DNA from: Chara braunii
Taxonomy: Eukaryota > Streptophyta > Charophyceae > Charales > Characeae
Assembly: GCA_003427395.1 (NCBI GenBank)
Contig: BFEA01000928.1
Span: 99,344-121,148 of the forward strand
Length of the DNA: 21,805 bases
Direction of reading: 5' to 3'
The notes below the pieces were generated by a model. It was given only the letters and a program-made list of their open reading frames with translations. It had not been told where the DNA came from and did not search any database. Positions within the stretch are counted from its first letter, which is position 1. Every line of letters starts with the position of its first letter. Shown here in pieces: positions 18,546 through 21,805 of this stretch. The position numbers and the translations under genes are program-made.

Positions 18546-18554
18546 CTATTTAAG
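18546..18554 (+). promoter_or_regulatory. TATA-like box of the LTR
   Basis: ctatttaag in a GC-richer surround, about 660 bp before the primer binding site. Suitable for LTR transcription start near 18575. Inferred from position and motif only. Confidence 0.4.
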
Positions 18555-19028
18555 AGTTGACTTCCTGACTGGAGGACATTCAGTCTTGCATGAATGCTGA
18601 CTTCACGCGTAGACTTTGACGCTGTTGCTATGCTGCGACATTGCGGCATTGGCTTGACGCCGGCCCTATGCTGGCAGAGGAGGACGGCAAGGCGCTGCTG
18701 GCTGGCATGGTGCTGGCTGGCGATGGTCTTCTGGGCATGCTGACGTGGGAGCTGCCATGCGCCGATGCTGACGTGGCTGCTGCCACCTGTATATGATTGA
18801 TGACGTGGCGGGCTGCGAGGTTGATGAGGCTGTTCTGATTCTGCGTCACTTCGGAAGGGGATCAAGACTGTGGTTATCAAGGATACGTACCTGGTTGATG
18901 ACGATACTCTCCATTTGCTGATGTAGACAGATTGATGTGCCACATGGCACCTTGAGGAAGAACTTCAGACATTGTATTCAGTCTATTGATTGATGAGGTG
19001 GCGAGGAGGAGGAGGAACCCGAAGTAGA

Positions 19029-19108
19029 NGTGGGCTGTTGTCTTCTTCTCTCTCCTTTGTCTATTCTCCCTCTCTCCTCCTTCGTCTGTGTATGATTCTC
19101 ACCTCATN
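19029..19108. other. Two ambiguous bases (N) in the LTR
   Basis: Single n characters at 19029 and 19108. They are assembly or consensus ambiguity and fit collapse of near-identical repeat copies. Confidence 0.95.
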
Positions 19109-19213
19109 CTATCATCACGCACATTTGCGATTGTTTGTCATTCATCAGCAGATCGATAATCATATGGACTGGTAATGTTGACGAGTATCATCACGTCTGG
19201 GCTCATTGCAATT

Positions 19214-19225
19214 TGGTATCGGAGC
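19214..19225 (+). promoter_or_regulatory. Primer binding site (initiator tRNA-Met type)
   Basis: tggtatcggagc matches the plant retrotransposon PBS tggtatcagagc except at one base. It lies three bases after a CA-ended LTR and upstream of gag and pol in the right order. It primes minus-strand DNA synthesis in this family. Confidence 0.75.
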
Positions 19226-19317
19226 AGATCTTTCGATCTTGTGACAGGGACGACAACGACAAGTGGTGGCATCTACACTGAAGAGGCTGACATGGAGAAG
19301 ACAGCGCACGTCAGATT

Positions 19318-19580
19318 ATTGACGTGGCATTGACGTGGCCTTGGTACACATGTCCGATGCTGACGTGGCATCGACGTGGCATTGACGTGACCTTGGTACA
19401 CATGTCTGATGCTGACATGACGTGGCATTGACGTGGCCTTGGTACACATGTCCGATGCTGACGTGGCATCGACGTGGCATTGACGTGACCTTGGTACACA
19501 TGTCCGATGCTGACATGGCATTGACGCGGCATTGACGTGGCATTGTAACGCTGACGTGGCCGGTGGATGATAGCAGATTG
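19318..19580 (+). repeat. Higher-order tandem array of TGACGTGGC units in the retroelement leader
   Basis: The anchor ttggtacacatgt starts at 19341, 19393, 19439 and 19491, giving spacings of 52, 46 and 52 bp. Two monomer types therefore alternate in a 98-bp higher-order unit. Between anchors are clusters of TGACGTGGCA and variants (cgacgtggc, tgacatggc, tgacgcggc). Degenerate copies continue to about 19985. TGACG and ACGTGGC are known plant bZIP-binding cores; here their role is inference. Cys/His/Val-rich minus-strand ORFs are periodic artefacts. Confidence 0.9.
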
Positions 19581-20284
19581 ATGATGTGGCATTGCTGACT
19601 CACCATTCGGTGAGATAGCAGGCTGACGTGGCAGTGTCATATTCCGCTACCTGGCTTACGTGGCACGTTGGTACTGCTCCTGACGTGTATTCCCTCGATG
19701 ATGCTGACTGGACCTTGGTGCTGACCTGGCAGACAGAAGTGCTGCTGAGTTGGCACTCCAGGGGATACACGAGGCAGGTTGGAACTTCGACTTTGTGGCA
19801 GGCTGGTACTTCGACTTCAGCATACATTGCTGTCGTGCACCCCATTGATGATATTGATTAGACCTGCTGACCTGGCATACTCATCGAGTTGCTGAGTTGG
19901 CAGGTCAGGGGTGACACGTGGCAGGCACGACCGTGCCTAAGTGAGGACAGCATTCTGACGACTGAAGCGGCACGGCAAGAAGACTGACGTGGCTGTGGTG
20001 CCGAACGTGAGATTGGGTGCTGGTCACATAGGACAAAGAAGGACGAAACAGCAAGAAGGGGAAAACGCTAACTATCGATTGATTTTGTTGGCGGACTTAC
20101 CTGTTGTCTGGCTGTGTTGTGGGCCTGTGTACTCACTTGTGTTTGTTGATGATCATGCTGGCCTGGAGTTGCGGTACCTGAGTTAGGATGTCATCACATT
20201 GAAAACAGATCAGCAAATAGAATTAGAAAACTTCTGTTTCATATTATTATTATTCTTTTGACTTAGACAGGGTGTTGGGACAGG

Positions 20285-20395
20285 TGACCGTGAAATTATT
20301 GTCTCTTGCGGTAGAACAGCGTGCTGGTTTAAGTAAGGAAGAACAGTGTGCTGATTCAGGAAACCGTGAATTATTTATTTTGCGGTAGAACAATC
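20285..20395 (+). repeat. Short diverged tandem repeat before gag
   Basis: ccgtgaaattattgtctctt then gcggtagaacag (from about 20288) recurs as ccgtgaattatttattttgc then ggtagaacaa (from about 20364), a 76-bp spacing. The second copy supplies the TAG at 20386 that closes the frame upstream of gag. Confidence 0.7.
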
Positions 20396-20430
20396 TGGCC
20401 AACGAATTTTCGTGTTTCTGTTCCTTCAAG

Positions 20431-21174
20431 ATGTCTTACTTTTGGAAATGTCTGCAACAGTCTATCTTGACGAGATTTGTGACCACTTTCTTGTTCCCTA
20501 TTCCAATTGCACTTTCCGTTGGGGAAGGACCGTCTGAACTTAGGACAAGGGGACAAGCTGACAGAAAGAGAGAGGAACTTTCAGCCTTGTGGAGTCAGTT
20601 TCTGATGGAGGTACAACTGTCTGGACCAGAAGCCGAGCAACACATCCGTGATAATTTCGATCTTCAGGGGGTTGAAGACCGCCTGAAGAAGTCTATCACG
20701 GCTGTGGAGGTTGTGGCAGCCGGTACAGATGCCTCCAAATTGATTGCACAGGGGCGACAGGCTCTAGACCAGTTTGCTTTGAAGCAACTGGAAGAGACTA
20801 TGGAAGCTACTCGTAAAGGGGAGGCGAAACCAGAAGTAAGTGAGGAAACGATTGATGCTAACATCCAGCAGCTCAGAGATACTCTAGCTGCCGAAGAAAG
20901 AAAGAAAGAGGAATTAGCCCGAAGAAGAGAACAGGAACAGCGAAGAGGTCAAAAGGTTAGAGAGATCAGACAAGTGATAGGAACAGAAATAAGTGAACAG
21001 ACTGACATGTCACAAACGTTGGCTCACATTGTGACATATCTTACCTTTCTTGAGGAAAAGATTGATAGACAACAAAATCAGTTGGATGAAATTACTGTTG
21101 GATTGGGAACGATTGCTAATATTGTAAAAGGTAAGAATCAGATTCAGGGAGAAGTCTATCCTTTTGCTGTATGA
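20431..21174 (+). CDS. Short gag-like coiled-coil protein of the Ty3/gypsy element
   Basis: A 247-residue ORF in the position of gag, after LTR, PBS and leader. The frame is closed by TAG at 20386 and this is the first ATG. Residues 10-30 are hydrophobic ([20 protein letters not shown]). Residues 40-130 are predicted helical and charged. Residues 140-182 are a Glu/Arg/Lys-rich coiled coil (for example [19 protein letters not shown]). Residues 195-232 form a second heptad-like helix. Gag normally builds the particle and binds RNA. Here there is no CCHC zinc knuckle, no recognisable capsid domain, and no DTG/DSG protease after it. The TGA at 21172 overlaps the next ATG as ATGA, and the RT frame lies at -1. 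The likely reading is an N-terminal gag fragment left by an internal deletion; a lineage-specific short gag is the alternative. Confidence 0.6.
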   Translation: MSYFWKCLQQSILTRFVTTFLFPIPIALSVGEGPSELRTRGQADRKREELSALWSQFLMEVQLSGPEAEQHIRDNFDLQGVEDRLKKSITAVEVVAAGTDASKLIAQGRQALDQFALKQLEETMEATRKGEAKPEVSEETIDANIQQLRDTLAAEERKKEELARRREQEQRRGQKVREIRQVIGTEISEQTDMSQTLAHIVTYLTFLEEKIDRQQNQLDEITVGLGTIANIVKGKNQIQGEVYPFAV

Positions 21175-21805
21175 GTTATCCAACTTTTCGTTCAATGGTT
21201 TCTAAGAAAAAGTTGGAACAGAAAGTTATGTTGGTGCTGGTAAAGAAAGTCGGTGAGTCTTCTTCTTCCTGTCCTCCAACGATTGAAAGTCTTCTTTCTG
21301 AATATAAGGATCTGCAGAAAGAACCCACCGGAATTACTGAACGTGCTATAAAGCACACCATTGAGATCATTGAGGGTAGTAAAATTCCCAAGGGCCCTAT
21401 TTATCGAATGTCTTCTAGGGAACTTGAGGAGTTAAAGAAACAACTGCAGGACCTTACTGACAAGGGATGGATTCGCCCTAGTTCATCTCCTTATGGAGCA
21501 CCTGTCTTGTTTGTGCCCCAAAAGGAAGGTGAATTGCGTCTTTGTATTGACTATCGAGGGTTGAATGCCGTCACTGTCAAGAATGTCGAACCACTCCCTC
21601 GCATCGACGATTTACTTGACCAACTACAGGGATGCAAGTACTTCAGTAAAATTGATCTGAAGTTTGGGTACCATCAGATCGAGGTGGAACCCGCGGATCA
21701 ACACAAGACTGCTTTCCGGACCAGGTATGGCCATTACGAGTTTATGGTAATGCCCTTCGGATTGACTAATGCTCCTGCTACATTTCAACGGTCAATGAAC
21801 GAGTT
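21171..21805 (+). CDS. Ty3/gypsy pol, reverse transcriptase N-terminal half (runs off window)
   Basis: Open from the ATG at 21171 to the window end, 211 codons plus two bases, no stops. Residues 38-50 ([13 protein letters not shown] region) are the linker normally found between protease and RT. Residues 62-80 resemble the H.I....G..P...P.YRMS entry block, and 83-110 read [20 protein letters not shown] followed by [16 protein letters not shown] is at 124-132. [12 protein letters not shown] at 159-170 is motif A with catalytic Asp162 (usual KIDLRSGYHQI has SG where this has FG). [20 protein letters not shown] is at 183-202. The YVDD motif lies beyond the window. The enzyme copies element RNA into cDNA. 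Protease is absent in front of it. Translation would need stop-restart at ATGA or a -1 shift; no classic slippery heptamer is seen. Confidence 0.92.
   Translation, partial: MSYPTFRSMVSKKKLEQKVMLVLVKKVGESSSSCPPTIESLLSEYKDLQKEPTGITERAIKHTIEIIEGSKIPKGPIYRMSSRELEELKKQLQDLTDKGWIRPSSSPYGAPVLFVPQKEGELRLCIDYRGLNAVTVKNVEPLPRIDDLLDQLQGCKYFSKIDLKFGYHQIEVEPADQHKTAFRTRYGHYEFMVMPFGLTNAPATFQRSMNE

Larger units (their letters stand above)
18546..19210 (+). repeat. 3' part of a Ty3/gypsy LTR (5' boundary unresolved)
   Basis: The LTR should end with CA just before the primer binding site; ctcattgca ends at 19210, three bases before it. Upstream there is a TATA-like box, a pyrimidine-rich stretch (19040-19085) and several TGACGTGG motifs (18739-18800). 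No second LTR copy is in the window for comparison, so the left end is not fixed. A polypurine-like aaagagggtgg near 17625-17636 is a candidate 3' PPT next to it. Confidence 0.5.

Noticed and set aside
19318-19580. CRISPR array
   Set aside because: Spacers are not unique, spacing alternates 52/46, and the setting is eukaryotic retroelement DNA.
19273-19640. Minus-strand Cys/His-rich ORFs resembling a zinc-finger protein
   Set aside because: The Cys/His pattern is periodic only because of the 98-bp DNA repeat, occurs in three frames, and lacks zinc-finger spacing.

Overview
The window looks like nuclear DNA from a large, repeat-rich genome of the green plant lineage. The evidence is degenerate plant-type telomere motifs (TTTAGGG), pol III box elements, long microsatellites, a LINE, Ty3/gypsy sequence, and one cellular gene with very long introns. 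A streptophyte alga or a large-genome land plant would fit. A Chara-like charophyte is only my guess; no single sequence here proves the taxon.

The only convincing host gene is a plus-strand TPR (tetratricopeptide repeat) protein, seen as two exons. Exon 868-1145 joins exon 11801-12158 (or 11801-12056) in perfect phase across a 10,655-bp intron. The joined reading frame rebuilds a TPR solenoid whose five Hsp90/Hsp70 carboxylate-clamp positions are all occupied by suitable residues. Nothing after 12158 looks like a further exon, so the rest of the window is either the next intron or flanking DNA.

Region by region: 1-880 holds a GA microsatellite, purine-rich low-complexity DNA and a tandem duplication that copies the 3' splice site in front of the first exon. 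1146-6110 is intron DNA with an inverted repeat, a duplicated 348-bp block of telomere-like repeats, a possible minus-strand LTR element and a telomere-motif hairpin. 6154-8041 is a tandem duplication of about 0.94 kb carrying a TC microsatellite and a tRNA-like pol III box pair. 7945-11622 is a decayed sense-strand LINE (RT and zf-RVT zinc-binding tail) that ends in a poly(A) tract. 12512-12827 is a 158-bp tandem duplication.

From 14544 on there is a perfect 136-bp palindrome and TA/GA microsatellites. They are followed by a 1,714-bp terminal-inverted-repeat element (14784-16497) with palindromic minisatellites just inside each end and a nested tRNA-derived SINE. The last part (17163-21805) is Ty3/gypsy material: an integrase tail remnant, an LTR ending near 19210, a primer binding site, a leader with a higher-order TGACGTGGC array, a short gag-like ORF, and an intact reverse transcriptase N-terminal half that runs off the window.

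No operon-like functional cooperation exists here. The main story is one host gene expanded by nested mobile elements. The least ordinary structures are the TIR element with subterminal palindrome arrays, the leader array, the gag-RT ORF pair lacking capsid, zinc knuckle and protease, and the perfect palindrome.
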